From positions 1 through 64,000 of the forward strand of contig CANPTT010000006.1 in the NCBI GenBank assembly GCA_947577065.1: 64,000 nucleotides of DNA. The letters run 5' to 3'. Position 1 is the first letter of the stretch. Each line of letters opens with the position of its first letter. Both the position numbers and the translations under genes were made by a program. The notes under the pieces were generated by a model that did not search any database, was not told the DNA's origin, and worked only from the letters and a program-made list of their open reading frames with translations. Positions 43,303 to 51,224 of the stretch are shown piece by piece. Source of the stretch: an uncultured Pseudoflavonifractor sp. (GTDB lineage Bacteria > Bacillota > Clostridia > Oscillospirales > Oscillospiraceae).

Positions 43303-44009
43303 TGTTCCCTCCCGCCTTTTCAAATCCCATCCCCCCCGCCCCCGACTTTGACTGGGATCGTATCCCCGCCCCTCAGGAGTGCGGGGAGCCTCTGGTAGAC
43401 CCCACTCTGCTCTCCTCTAAAATCATCTACGGGGCGGCCTATCTCCAGCAGGGCCTGCCCAAGGCGGAAAAAACCTGCCTGTGCCGTCAAACCGTGGCCC
43501 AAAAGCTGGTCCAGGCGGCGGATAAGCTCCCCCAGAGGTACGGTATTTACATCTTTGACTCCCTGCGGTCTCTGGACGTGCAAAAGGCCCTCTACGACCA
43601 GTTCCGGGCTACCGCGGAGCGGGACCACCCGGGCCTCACCCCCAGCCAGTTGGATGAGATCATCGATGAGTTTGTAGCCCTCCCTGTCAAACGCTTGGAC
43701 CGCCCCTCTCCCCATGCCACAGGCGGAGCGGTGGACCTGACCCTGTGCAGGAACGGCCATCCACTGAACATGGGCACGGATTTCGATGACTTCACCGACC
43801 TTGCCCATACGGACGCCCTGGAAAAAGCCTGTCCTTCGGAGATGGAGGAAGCCCGCCAAAACCGCCGTATCCTCTATCACCTCATGGATTCGGTGGGCCT
43901 TGTAAACTACTCCAGCGAGTGGTGGCACTTCGCCTACGGCGAACGCCAGTGGGCCGCCCGGACAGGCAAGGCCCCCATCTACGGCTTCTGTCCGGAATGT
44001 GATTTTTAG
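43302..44009 (+). CDS. VanX-like D-alanyl-D-alanine dipeptidase (M15D)
   Basis: Zinc dipeptidase, 235 residues, close to the VanX/DdpX group that cleaves D-Ala-D-Ala. The zinc ligands and base are in place: SPHATGGAVDLTL (H-x6-D) and SEWWHFAYG (E-x2-H). The conserved substrate Arg falls in FDSLRSLDVQ. There is no signal peptide, so it acts in the cytoplasm. The ATG overlaps the preceding TGA, with GAGGTGG seven bases upstream. No vanH, vanA or vanRS genes are near, so this is better read as D-Ala-D-Ala salvage or peptide catabolism than glycopeptide resistance. Confidence 0.88.
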   Translation: MFPPAFSNPIPPAPDFDWDRIPAPQECGEPLVDPTLLSSKIIYGAAYLQQGLPKAEKTCLCRQTVAQKLVQAADKLPQRYGIYIFDSLRSLDVQKALYDQFRATAERDHPGLTPSQLDEIIDEFVALPVKRLDRPSPHATGGAVDLTLCRNGHPLNMGTDFDDFTDLAHTDALEKACPSEMEEARQNRRILYHLMDSVGLVNYSSEWWHFAYGERQWAARTGKAPIYGFCPECDF

Positions 44010-44010
44010 G

Positions 44011-44055
44011 TAATAAAAGAGAGCGGACCTTTTCAGGGTCCGCTCTCTTTTATTA
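44011..44055. terminator. Long bidirectional terminator
   Basis: AATAAAAGAGAGCGGACC and GGTCCGCTCTCTTTTATT make a perfect 18-bp stem between converging genes; its right end touches the HxlR stop codon. Confidence 0.92.
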
Positions 44056-44382
44056 CCGGTTCTTCTCTCCCCACTCACACATCCCGTCCAGAATGGGCAT
44101 AAGGGACCTTCCCCTCCCGGTCAGGCTGTATTCCACCTTGGGCGGGACCTGCGGGTATTCCTCCCGGTGGACCAGCCCGTCCGCCTCCAGCTCCTTCAAG
44201 GTGGCGCTGAGGGTTTTGAAGGATACCCCGCCGATATACCTCTTCAGCTCATTGAACCGAACCACCCCAAACTCGGCAAGGGCATAAAGGATGGTCATCT
44301 TATATTTTCCACTGATAAGGGAGAGGGTGTAGGCAAACCCCGTCTCCCCCAAGCTTTCTGCCGAAATGCAGCGCAGGGTCAT
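44053..44382 (-). CDS. HxlR-family winged-helix regulator
   Basis: A 109-residue DNA-binding protein: GETGFAYTLSLISGKYKMTI, then RFNELKRYIGGVSFKTLSATL (recognition region) and VEYSLTGRGRSLMPIL (wing and end). HxlR proteins often respond to redox or reactive electrophiles. The start is the ATG at 44382; the 34 extra codons of the track ORF run through the divergent control region. It is divergent from a flavodoxin-fold oxidoreductase gene, the usual HxlR partner, with 125 nt between. Confidence 0.87.
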   Translation of the reverse strand: MTLRCISAESLGETGFAYTLSLISGKYKMTILYALAEFGVVRFNELKRYIGGVSFKTLSATLKELEADGLVHREEYPQVPPKVEYSLTGRGRSLMPILDGMCEWGEKNR

Positions 44383-44385
44383 CTT

Positions 44386-44415
44386 TTGCACTTCCCTTTT
44401 GGTTAGTATATTACT
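44386..44415 (+). promoter_or_regulatory. Candidate promoter and HxlR operator
   Basis: TTGCAC at 44386, 17-nt spacer, TATTAC at 44409. The dyad AGTA-TAT-TACT at 44405-44415 overlaps the -10, where a repressor would block it. Inferred from position and symmetry. Confidence 0.45.
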
Positions 44416-44507
44416 TTTATGTGCGTACTTGCTCTTTTGTCCTCGCCCTGCTATCATCATACCAGAGTTTTTCCCCCATTTCAAGCGAAAAAGGAGCTGT
44501 CTATTCC

Positions 44508-45053
44508 ATGTCTAAAAAAATCGTCATCCTTCTGGGTTCTGCCCGGAAAAACGGCAACAGCGCCGCCATGGCCCATGCCTTTATGACCGCCGCCCAGGCC
44601 AAGGGCCACACCGTCATTGTCCATAACGCCGCCCTCATGAACGTGGGCGGCTGCCACGGCTGCGAGACCTGCTACTCCACCGGAAGGCCCTGCACCTTTG
44701 ATGATGGCTTCAACTCCATTGCGAACGACCTCCTCACCGCCGACGGTATCGTCTTCGCCATGCCCCTCTACTGGTACTCCATGCCTGGTCAAATCAAAAA
44801 CGTCATCGACAAGATGTTCTCCTTCGTCATCGGCGGTAAGGATATCTCCGGTAAGGAAACGGCTCTTATTGCCTGCTGCGAAGAGGAGGATCCCACCGTT
44901 CTGGACGGCATCCGCATTCCTTATGAACGTACCGCCGCCCTCAACAAGTGGCATGATATGGGCCAAGTTCTTGTCCCCGGAGTGCTGGAGGCCGGGGCCA
45001 TCCATAAAACTGACGGCGAGGCCCGGGCCGCCATGCTGGCAGAACGGTTTTAA
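44508..45053 (+). CDS. Flavodoxin-fold NAD(P)H-dependent oxidoreductase
   Basis: A 181-residue FMN reductase-like protein: IVILLGSARKNGNSAAMAHA is the phosphate-binding loop. GGCHGCETCYSTGRPCTFDDG is a Cys-rich stretch typical of the iron-sulfur flavoprotein / NADPH-dependent FMN reductase group, and FAMPLYWYSMPGQIKNVIDK follows. Likely substrates are quinones or other small electrophiles. AAAAAGGAG precedes the ATG; the 29 extra codons of the track ORF contain the divergent regulatory region. The neighbouring HxlR gene probably controls it. Confidence 0.87.
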   Translation: MSKKIVILLGSARKNGNSAAMAHAFMTAAQAKGHTVIVHNAALMNVGGCHGCETCYSTGRPCTFDDGFNSIANDLLTADGIVFAMPLYWYSMPGQIKNVIDKMFSFVIGGKDISGKETALIACCEEEDPTVLDGIRIPYERTAALNKWHDMGQVLVPGVLEAGAIHKTDGEARAAMLAERF

Positions 45054-45064
45054 GGATGAGCTTC

Positions 45065-45104
45065 AAAAAAGGTCGGACCCTTCAAAAGGGTCCGACCTTT
45101 TTCC
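45065..45104. terminator. Bidirectional terminator between flavodoxin-fold gene and rsfS
   Basis: AAAAAAGGTCGGACCC and GGGTCCGACCTTTTT form a long stem with a short loop (TTCAAAA) between two converging units. Confidence 0.92.
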
Positions 45105-45107
45105 AGA

Positions 45108-45470
45108 TCAATTTTCCGTCAGGATCCCGCTCAGGTCCACAGGAACGGCATCACTCCACAGGCGCTCCAGGTCATAGAACTCCCGGGCCTCCTCGTTGAA
45201 GATGTGGACCACCACCGCTGAGAAATCCAGCAGGATCCAGGTGCCCCCCCGGTGGCCCTCCACATGGTGGGGGTCCTCCCCCGCCTGCTCCTTCATAGCC
45301 TTTTCACAGGCGTCAGCCAGGGCCTTGATCTGTGTGGTGGAGGTGGCGGAGCAGAGAACAAAGTAATCGGCCAGAGTGGTCAGGTGACCGGTCTCTAAAA
45401 CTTTAATATCCAGGCCCTTCTTGCTGTCCAAAGCCTGCGCCAACAGTAGGGCGGTCTCTTTTGGAGTCAT
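45108..45470 (-). CDS. rsfS: Ribosome silencing factor RsfS
   Basis: Binds ribosomal protein uL14 on the 50S subunit and stops subunit joining in starved cells; 120 residues. LDIKVLETGHLTTLADYFVL, then CSATSTTQIKALADACEKAM and WILLDFSAVVVHIFNEEARE, FYDLERLW are the family core. The real start is an ATG after GGAAAGGAGA; the longer track ORF enters the LCP gene in another frame. It is the last gene of the leftward rph-rdgB-yhbY-nadD-lcp-rsfS run, a widely conserved neighbourhood. Confidence 0.95.
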   Translation of the reverse strand: MTPKETALLLAQALDSKKGLDIKVLETGHLTTLADYFVLCSATSTTQIKALADACEKAMKEQAGEDPHHVEGHRGGTWILLDFSAVVVHIFNEEAREFYDLERLWSDAVPVDLSGILTEN

Positions 45471-45492
45471 ATAAAAATCTCCTTTCCTTTCA

Positions 45493-47085
45493 TCACATAG
45501 GCGGCAGCAGGGGCTCCTCGTCAGGCGTTGGGGCCGGCGGCGGAGCCGTATCTGCCGGCGGCGGGGTGGGCTCCGCCGTGGGGACCGGGGTGGACTCTCC
45601 CCCAACGGGAGTTCCACTGGGAAGCACCACACCGCCGGGGTTGGAGGCGCTGGGTTTGGGGCTGGGCGCCGCGCTGTCTGTGGGCCTTGGACTGCCACCG
45701 GGCGCCGCGCTCTCGCCGGGCCGTGGGCTGGCCGAGGGACGGGAGAAGGAACCGGGGGGCAGGACCACATCCTCACTCTCGGTAGGCCGGAAGCTCTCGC
45801 TGGGAGCCGGGCTGTCGTCAGTATCCGGCTCCTCCGTCTCCTTCGGCTCAGGGGTAGGGGTGACCAGCGGCGAGGCGTCCGCCAGCCGCAACTCACCCAG
45901 ACGGATGGCCTCCTTATAGGGATTAAATCCATCATTGACGGTCTTTACGATCTGGCTGCCTACCGGCAGGAGATGGGCGCCGTCCCCGGCGTTCCGGTTG
46001 GGCAGGGTGACAAAGCTCACTTGATCCATATCCAGCCCGCCCAGAGCCGACTTGCCGAAGTAGGCCATGTTGGCCACCGACAGGTCGGTGGTCACATTCT
46101 TTTGGAAGATATTGATAAATTCTCCCAGGTTGCCCAGCAGCACATCCGTCTGGAGGCATTTTTTAATGACCTCCTTCAAAAATGCCTGCTGCGTCTTGAT
46201 CCGGCCAATATCTCCCTCCGCGTAGCCGTAGGTTCTGGAGATATTTCCCCGGTCGTCGCTGTTGTGCCGCCAGCGGACAAGGCCCATGGCCCCCTCTCCA
46301 TCCAAAAGCTGATAGCCCTTTTTCAGATCGATCTTAAAGTGCTGGGAGAGATCATTGTAGTACATATCAAAGGGGACCTCGTAATAGACCCCTCCAATGG
46401 CGTCCACCAGCTCTCCCAATGCCTCCCACTGGATGATGACATGAAAATCGGGATACACTCCCGTCAGGTCCTTTACCGCCTGCTTGAGTCCCGCGATACC
46501 CTTTCCGTCCCTGTCGCCGCCGGCAGCGTTATACACCCCGTTTATCATGATGGTCCGTCCGTTGTACCGCACCCAGGTGTCTCTGGGCAGACTCATCACG
46601 CTGAGCCTTTGGTTGGGCACATCATAGGCCGCCAGCATCATCGTGTCAGAGAGCTTTCCGCCGGTGTCCTGGCTCTGCCCCACCAAAAGGAAGGTATAAA
46701 ATTCCTTCTTCCGGTCGGCGGGAAGACCGGGGATCTCGATCTCGATCTCCTCCCCTGTCTCCGGATCTATCGTAGTCGTGACCTGGGGACGCTCCACTTC
46801 CGTCACCCCGCCGGGGCCCGGCTTGATATCGGGGGGAGCGGCAAAGAGATTCACCCCGATGTAGGCCAGTACGATAATGGCGGAGATCACCGTCAGGGCC
46901 ATATAGAGCCCTTTCAGGATCTTCTGCTGGCTGGTCAGCGGCGGCTTCTTCGATTGAGAGGCCGTCCTCGTTCCCCCGGTGCTCCGCCTGGGCCCCCGGC
47001 TCCCCTGGGTCCGTTTCCCCGTATTAGGTCCGGTAGGCTTCCTCTCCGGAGCCTTTCCCGCTTTTTTCTCTTTCGGATCGCTCAT
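45493..47085 (-). CDS. LytR-CpsA-Psr (LCP) family glycopolymer ligase with long disordered tail
   Basis: Membrane-anchored enzyme of 530 residues that attaches undecaprenyl-linked glycopolymers to peptidoglycan. A basic Pro/Gly-rich cytoplasmic tail (about 1-55) precedes one transmembrane helix (about 58-80). The LCP domain lies at about 125-350 (FYTFLLVGQSQDTGGKLSDT, then SLPRDTWV, ISRTYGYAEGDIGRIKTQQA with the conserved arginines). The last ~130 residues are a Pro/Ser/Thr/Glu tail (TPTPEPKETEEPDTDDSPAP and on) of low complexity, outside the membrane. Three bases separate it from nadD-yqeK. It fits functionally with the TagO/WecB genes at 22-24 kb. Confidence 0.9.
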   Translation of the reverse strand: MSDPKEKKAGKAPERKPTGPNTGKRTQGSRGPRRSTGGTRTASQSKKPPLTSQQKILKGLYMALTVISAIIVLAYIGVNLFAAPPDIKPGPGGVTEVERPQVTTTIDPETGEEIEIEIPGLPADRKKEFYTFLLVGQSQDTGGKLSDTMMLAAYDVPNQRLSVMSLPRDTWVRYNGRTIMINGVYNAAGGDRDGKGIAGLKQAVKDLTGVYPDFHVIIQWEALGELVDAIGGVYYEVPFDMYYNDLSQHFKIDLKKGYQLLDGEGAMGLVRWRHNSDDRGNISRTYGYAEGDIGRIKTQQAFLKEVIKKCLQTDVLLGNLGEFINIFQKNVTTDLSVANMAYFGKSALGGLDMDQVSFVTLPNRNAGDGAHLLPVGSQIVKTVNDGFNPYKEAIRLGELRLADASPLVTPTPEPKETEEPDTDDSPAPSESFRPTESEDVVLPPGSFSRPSASPRPGESAAPGGSPRPTDSAAPSPKPSASNPGGVVLPSGTPVGGESTPVPTAEPTPPPADTAPPPAPTPDEEPLLPPM

Positions 47086-47088
47086 AGG

Positions 47089-48288
47089 TTATCCTTTCCG
47101 ATGCTCCAGCACCCAATCCATGGCCGCCTGCGTATTTTTGTGGATAGGGACCCCCCGTTCGTTCAGGTCCTCAATGCTCATACGGACCCCCAGCAAAAGG
47201 GCCCCGTCCAGATCCTCACCGCACAGCCGCCGCAGGTCCTCGACCCCGTCAAACTTGCGGTTGGGCTCCATATAGTCGGCTAAGTAGATGATCTTTTCCA
47301 GTTTGGTCATATCCGCCTTTCCGGTGGTATGCCAGTAAATGGCCCGGCAGACCTCCTCCGGCTGACCGTAGAGATGCTTCGCCAGGGCGGCTCCCGTCTT
47401 GGCGTGAAGGAGCTTGGCGCTGCCCACCTCCATCTCGTCCAGGGCAAGACCATATCTCTCGCAGATGTCCAGATGCTCCTCCAGGGAGAGATATTTGGTA
47501 CAGTCATGGAGGACGCCTGCCCGAAAGGCCAGCTCCTCGTCCGCTCCCCATCGTCTGGCCAGCTCCACCGCCGTCTGGGCCACCCCCAAAATATGGGCAT
47601 GGCGCTTGGCGTAGACCATGGACAGGGAGCAAGCCGTCAAATCCTCATGGTCAAGACTCTTCAGATCCGCGCCGCTGCCATACAGTCCGCCGCGCAGAAT
47701 ATACCCGTAGACGCCGGGGACCAGATACTCCCGGCCCTCTCCCCTCTCCAATCGCTGCCGAAGCTGGGTGGAGGACACGGGGGTGATCTGGGGAAGCTGG
47801 AGGATCGTACAGCGAGCCCCGTAGGTCTCGCTAAGGTATTTTCCCTGCATCTCCAGCCTCTCCCCCGTATCTGCCTGAGTCCGGGCAAAGGCAGTCAGGT
47901 GGGCCAGCTCACAGATGACCTCCGGCTTTTTCCAATTTTGAAGGGTCAGGAACATATCGGTCCCCACCAAAAGAAACAGCTCATCCTGGGGGTACTGCTC
48001 ATGAAGCTCGGACAGCGTATCGGCGGTATAGCTTTTTCCCTCCCGGCGCACCTCCATGTCAGAGACCTCCACCCGCCCAGGCAAAAGCATGGAGTCAGCG
48101 GCCAACTCCACCATGGCCAGCCGCTCCCGCGCCGTTGGAGAGCCCTGGGGCAGCTCTTTATGGGGCGGATCCCCCGCGGGCATAAAAATGAGCCGATCCA
48201 GACCCAGCGCCTCCATGGCAAACCGCGCCGAGATCAGGTGCCCCAGATGGGGCGGGTTAAAGGTACCGCCATATACACCGATCTTCAT
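47089..48288 (-). CDS. nadD: NadD-YqeK fusion: nicotinate-nucleotide adenylyltransferase + HD phosphohydrolase
   Basis: A 399-residue fusion of two normally separate neighbours. Residues 1-205 are NadD, making NaAD from NaMN and ATP in NAD synthesis: GVYGGTFNPPHLGHLISARF, FMPAGDPPHKE, FLLVGTDMFLTLQNWKKPE and TPVSSTQLRQRL. Residues about 215-395 are a YqeK-type HD domain, the family of symmetrical Ap4A hydrolases: RHAHILGVAQTAVELARRWG, GVLHDCTKYLS, YWHTTGKADMTKLEKIIYLA and DYMEPNRKFDGVEDLR. No stop or frame change separates them. The order nadD-yqeK-lcp-rsfS is otherwise standard. The fusion is known in some Clostridia. Confidence 0.94.
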   Translation of the reverse strand: MKIGVYGGTFNPPHLGHLISARFAMEALGLDRLIFMPAGDPPHKELPQGSPTARERLAMVELAADSMLLPGRVEVSDMEVRREGKSYTADTLSELHEQYPQDELFLLVGTDMFLTLQNWKKPEVICELAHLTAFARTQADTGERLEMQGKYLSETYGARCTILQLPQITPVSSTQLRQRLERGEGREYLVPGVYGYILRGGLYGSGADLKSLDHEDLTACSLSMVYAKRHAHILGVAQTAVELARRWGADEELAFRAGVLHDCTKYLSLEEHLDICERYGLALDEMEVGSAKLLHAKTGAALAKHLYGQPEEVCRAIYWHTTGKADMTKLEKIIYLADYMEPNRKFDGVEDLRRLCGEDLDGALLLGVRMSIEDLNERGVPIHKNTQAAMDWVLEHRKG

Positions 48289-48306
48289 ATTTAGGGTCCC
48301 CCCTTT

Positions 48307-48618
48307 TTATCTGCGCACCAGAACGATTTTATCCTTTTTTTCCTTTTTATGGCTTGGACGATATAAAATGAATTTTGTTCCAATGACCTGGACAACCTCG
48401 CTGCGGGTGGCCTTTCCCAGAGCCTCGGCCGCCTCTCTGGGGGTGTACTCCGAGGTCTCCAGCACCCGGCACTTGATGAGCTCCCGAGCCTCCAGGGCAT
48501 CGTCGGCCTGTTTGACGAGGTTGTCGTTCAGATCTCCCTTGCCTATGTGGACAATGGGCTCCAGAGGATTCGCCAGAGCCCGGAGCTGAGCGCGCTGCTT
48601 GCTTGTCAGATCACCCAT
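48307..48618 (-). CDS. yhbY: YhbY-type CRM-domain RNA-binding protein
   Basis: A 103-residue protein of the CRS1/YhbY family, which binds pre-50S ribosomal particles: LTSKQRAQLRALANPLEPIV, VHIGKGDLNDNLVKQADDAL (GxxG-type loop) and VVQVIGTKFILYRPS. The C-terminus is basic. The ATG overlaps the end of rdgB by 8 nt (ATGGGTGA), so translation is coupled; the track ORF starting at 48753 is only the antisense-like extension of this frame into rdgB. Confidence 0.93.
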   Translation of the reverse strand: MGDLTSKQRAQLRALANPLEPIVHIGKGDLNDNLVKQADDALEARELIKCRVLETSEYTPREAAEALGKATRSEVVQVIGTKFILYRPSHKKEKKDKIVLVRR

Positions 48619-49201
48619 TGAGATACTTCTCCAATTCCACTTTAAATTTTTGCAGGGCCACGCCCCGATGGGAGATGGCGTTTTTCTCCTCCCCCTCCAT
48701 CTCGGCAAAGGTCTTTTTCTTCTCCGGGACCAGGAAAATGGGGTCGTAGCCAAAGGTACCGCTGCCTCTGGGGGAGTATGTGATAAGGCCGGGGCACTCC
48801 CCCCTCGCCGTCACCACATCCCCGTTGGGAAAGGCGCAGCAAATGGCGGAGACAAACTTGGCGCCGCGGTCCAGCTGTCCGGAAAGGCCCTTGAGCACCA
48901 GCTCATAGCGATCCTTGTCGGTGAGACCCTCCCCGCCGTAGCGGGCGGAGTAAACCCCGGGGCCTCCCCCCAGGGCGTTGACACAGAGGCCGGAGTCGTC
49001 GGCGATGGCGGGAAGACCGCTGGCCTTCATCACCGCCGCAGCCTTGAGAGCGGCGTTTTCTTCAAAGGTGGTCCCCGTCTCCTCCACGTCTACATCCACA
49101 CCCGCGTCGGATTCCAGGATCACCTCGATCCCCAATTGGGAGAGAATGGCAGACATCTCTGTGAGCTTGTGGGGATTTTTGCTGGCTAATACCATTTTCA
49201 T
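48611..49201 (-). CDS. rdgB: XTP/dITP diphosphatase (RdgB/HAM1)
   Basis: House-cleaning pyrophosphatase that removes dITP, dXTP and related non-canonical purine nucleotides; 196 residues. VLASKNPHKLTEMSAIL is the N-terminal nucleotide loop, GTTFEENAALKA and LPAIADDSGLCVNALGGGPG carry metal-binding Glu and Asp, SGTFGYDPIFLVP the base pocket, and ISHRGVAL the end motif. It follows rph after 3 nt and overlaps yhbY, a common Firmicutes arrangement. Confidence 0.95.
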   Translation of the reverse strand: MKMVLASKNPHKLTEMSAILSQLGIEVILESDAGVDVDVEETGTTFEENAALKAAAVMKASGLPAIADDSGLCVNALGGGPGVYSARYGGEGLTDKDRYELVLKGLSGQLDRGAKFVSAICCAFPNGDVVTARGECPGLITYSPRGSGTFGYDPIFLVPEKKKTFAEMEGEEKNAISHRGVALQKFKVELEKYLNG

Positions 49202-49204
49202 GTG

Positions 49205-49921
49205 TTATCCCTCCAAAACCTTCATCTGAATGGCTTGGAGCTCTTGGATCCCCTTGGCACAGAGCTCCACCAAGGCCCGCTGCTCCGCGATGGTAAAGGC
49301 CCGGCCCTCCCCGGTGCCCTGAAGCTCCACCAGGCCGCCGGAACCGGTCATAACGCAATTCAGATCCACCTGGGCGGAGGAGTCCTCCTCGTAGCAGAGG
49401 TCCAAAAAAAGTTCATCGTTTACAATGCCCGCCGATACGGCGGCTACGCTGTCCAGAAGGGGGTTTTCCGTCAAGGTCCCCTCCTCCATCAGCTTTTTCA
49501 CCGCCAGACGGAGGGCCACATAACCGCCCGTAACGCTGGCGGTGCGGGTGCCCCCATCCCCCTGCAATACGTCGCAGTCGATGGTGATGGTCCGCTCCCC
49601 CAGCTTGCCCATGTCCACACAGGCCCGAAGGGAGCGGCCCACCAGCCTTTGTATCTCAGCGGAACGGGGAGAAAGCTTCAGTTTGGCAATATCCCGCTTG
49701 CTCCGCTCCCGGTTGGCCCGGGGGAGCATGGAGTATTCCGCCGTGACCCAGCCCGTCCCCTCGGGGACATGGGGCGGGGTGCGCTCCTCCACGCTGGCAC
49801 AGCAGAGCACGTGGGTGTTGCCGCAGCGGATGAGGCAGGAGCCTTCGGCAAATTTGTTGATACCGGGGATGATCTCGATGGGGCGGAGTTCATCGTTTTT
49901 TCTTTGGTCGATACGGGACAT
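49205..49921 (-). CDS. rph: Ribonuclease PH
   Basis: Phosphate-dependent 3'-5' exoribonuclease that trims tRNA 3' ends; 238 residues. Family motifs: GNTHVLCCASVEERTPPHVP, GWVTAEYSMLPRANRERSKR, SLRACVDMGKLGERTITIDC, CDVLQGDGGTRTASVTGGYV and LVELQGTGEGRAFT. RBS AAGAAAGGAAGC lies before the ATG. It is the first gene of the run that ends in rsfS and lies 127 nt downstream of ftsY. Confidence 0.95.
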   Translation of the reverse strand: MSRIDQRKNDELRPIEIIPGINKFAEGSCLIRCGNTHVLCCASVEERTPPHVPEGTGWVTAEYSMLPRANRERSKRDIAKLKLSPRSAEIQRLVGRSLRACVDMGKLGERTITIDCDVLQGDGGTRTASVTGGYVALRLAVKKLMEEGTLTENPLLDSVAAVSAGIVNDELFLDLCYEEDSSAQVDLNCVMTGSGGLVELQGTGEGRAFTIAEQRALVELCAKGIQELQAIQMKVLEG

Positions 49922-50048
49922 TGCTATGCTTCCTTTCTTACCGCAGGGGCGATCTTGGCTCGCCCGGTACGTTTATATCAGAAATTCCCTTCCCGGCAGA
50001 GAATGGGCAAGCTCAGCTCGCCCCTATGGGGAAAGGCAAAAGTAAGGA
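49922..50048. repeat. Intergenic hairpins between ftsY and rph
   Basis: A 127-nt gap holding two similar short inverted repeats, GGGCGATCTTGGCTCGCCC (49951-49969 region) and GGGCAAGCTCAGCTCGCCCC (50010-50030 region). Both look like the same REP-like hairpin in two copies; neither has a good T run, so they are poor terminators. Confidence 0.45.
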
Positions 50049-50948
50049 TCAGAGCAGGGCTTCCACAAAGGCCTCTGGCTCGAAGGGCATCAGGTCGTCG
50101 ACCCCCTCCCCTACGCCGATGAATTTGACGGGGATCCCCAACTCCCGGGCGATGGCCACCACGATGCCCCCCTTGGCAGTGCCGTCCAGCTTGGTGAGGA
50201 CCACCCCGGTAAGGCCGGCGGACTCCATGAACTGCTTGGCCTGGATCAGGCCGTTCTGGCCCGTGGTGGCGTCCAGGACCAGAAGGGTCTCCCGGCTGGC
50301 TTCGGGGAGCTCCCGGTCGATGACCCGGCTGATCTTATTGAGCTCGTTCATCAGGTTCTGCTTGTTGTGGAGCCGCCCGGCGGTGTCCACCAATATCACA
50401 TCCGCCTTTCGGGCCTTGGCGGCGGTACAGGCGTCAAAGACCACAGCGGCGGGGTCGGCCCCCTCATGCTGGCGGATGATGTCCACCCCCGCCCGCTCGG
50501 ACCAGATCTCCAGCTGGTCGGCAGCGGCAGCCCGGAAGGTGTCCCCCGCGGCCAGAAGGACCCGCTTGCCCTCCCCCTTCATCCGGGAGGCCAGCTTGCC
50601 GATGGTGGTGGTCTTTCCCACCCCGTTCACCCCGATAAAAAGGCAGACGGCGGGACGGTTTTCCAGGTCCATCTCCGTGCCGCCGATATTCAACAGTCCC
50701 GTCAGGATATCCTTCAGGGTCTCCCGGGCCTCCTGCGCGCTTTTACACTTGCCCAGCTTGGCCCGGCGCTTCACTTCCCCACTGATCTCCAGGGCGGTGT
50801 CCACCCCCACGTCGGAGAGGATGAGGGTCTCCTCCAGCAGGTCGTAGAAGTCGTCGTCCAGCTCCCCGGCGAAGAGCTCCGCGAAGGAGTGGCCGATGTT
50901 TTCCTTGGTGCGGGTCAGGCCCTGCTTGATCTTATCAAAAAAGCCCAT
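50049..50948 (-). CDS. ftsY: Signal recognition particle receptor FtsY
   Basis: SRP GTPase receptor that delivers ribosome-nascent chain complexes to the membrane translocon; 299 residues. A short N-terminal segment without the long acidic A domain of E. coli is followed by the N domain and G domain: GVNGVGKTTTIGKLASRM (P loop), DTFRAAAADQLEIW, VILVDTAGRLHNKQNLMNEL, TKLDGTAKGGIVVAI and FIGVGEGVDDLMPFEPEAFV. The ATG follows GGGAGGACGAC, 16 codons inside the track ORF. It lies in the conserved smc-ftsY run, with a small zinc-ribbon gene inserted between. Confidence 0.95.
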   Translation of the reverse strand: MGFFDKIKQGLTRTKENIGHSFAELFAGELDDDFYDLLEETLILSDVGVDTALEISGEVKRRAKLGKCKSAQEARETLKDILTGLLNIGGTEMDLENRPAVCLFIGVNGVGKTTTIGKLASRMKGEGKRVLLAAGDTFRAAAADQLEIWSERAGVDIIRQHEGADPAAVVFDACTAAKARKADVILVDTAGRLHNKQNLMNELNKISRVIDRELPEASRETLLVLDATTGQNGLIQAKQFMESAGLTGVVLTKLDGTAKGGIVVAIARELGIPVKFIGVGEGVDDLMPFEPEAFVEALL

Positions 50949-50962
50949 AGTCGTCCTCCCAG

Positions 50963-51214
50963 TTATTTCGCGTCGTAGTCGATCTCTTTTCCACACTCAG
51001 AACAGAAGGGACGAAACCCCCTGGCATAGAGGGGTCTACCACAGTGGGGACAGCGCATCCAGCGCATACCCAGTATCCCGCCGATGATAAGCGGTACAAA
51101 ACCAAGGCCGAAGCCGACAGGCCAGTCTATTGCGGCGGAAAGCCATACAATCGGAATACTTGACAGCATAACTCCAAGAGAAAGATTGCTCTTCTGACGC
51201 AGGCTCAGCTTCAT
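50963..51214 (-). CDS. Small membrane protein with C-terminal zinc ribbon
   Basis: An 83-residue protein. Two hydrophobic stretches (LGVMLSSIPIVWLSAAI and VGFGLGFVPLIIGGILGM) are followed by a Cys4 zinc ribbon (CPHCG and CSECG) in a basic tail. The ATG at 51214 is six bases after GAGGTG; the GTG at 51223 given by the track overlaps that SD. It lies 10 nt after smc and 14 nt before ftsY, so it is co-transcribed with both. Function unknown; it is not one of the usual genes of this locus. Confidence 0.78.
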   Translation of the reverse strand: MKLSLRQKSNLSLGVMLSSIPIVWLSAAIDWPVGFGLGFVPLIIGGILGMRWMRCPHCGRPLYARGFRPFCSECGKEIDYDAK

Positions 51215-51224
51215 CGGTGACACC

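Noticed and set aside
43302-44009. VanX-like gene as evidence of glycopeptide resistance
   Set aside because: No vanH, ligase, or VanRS genes are adjacent; dipeptidase alone is better explained as peptide salvage.
45973-47283. 436-codon ORF opposite the LCP gene
   Set aside because: The LCP domain on the other strand is unmistakable and tightly placed in its operon.
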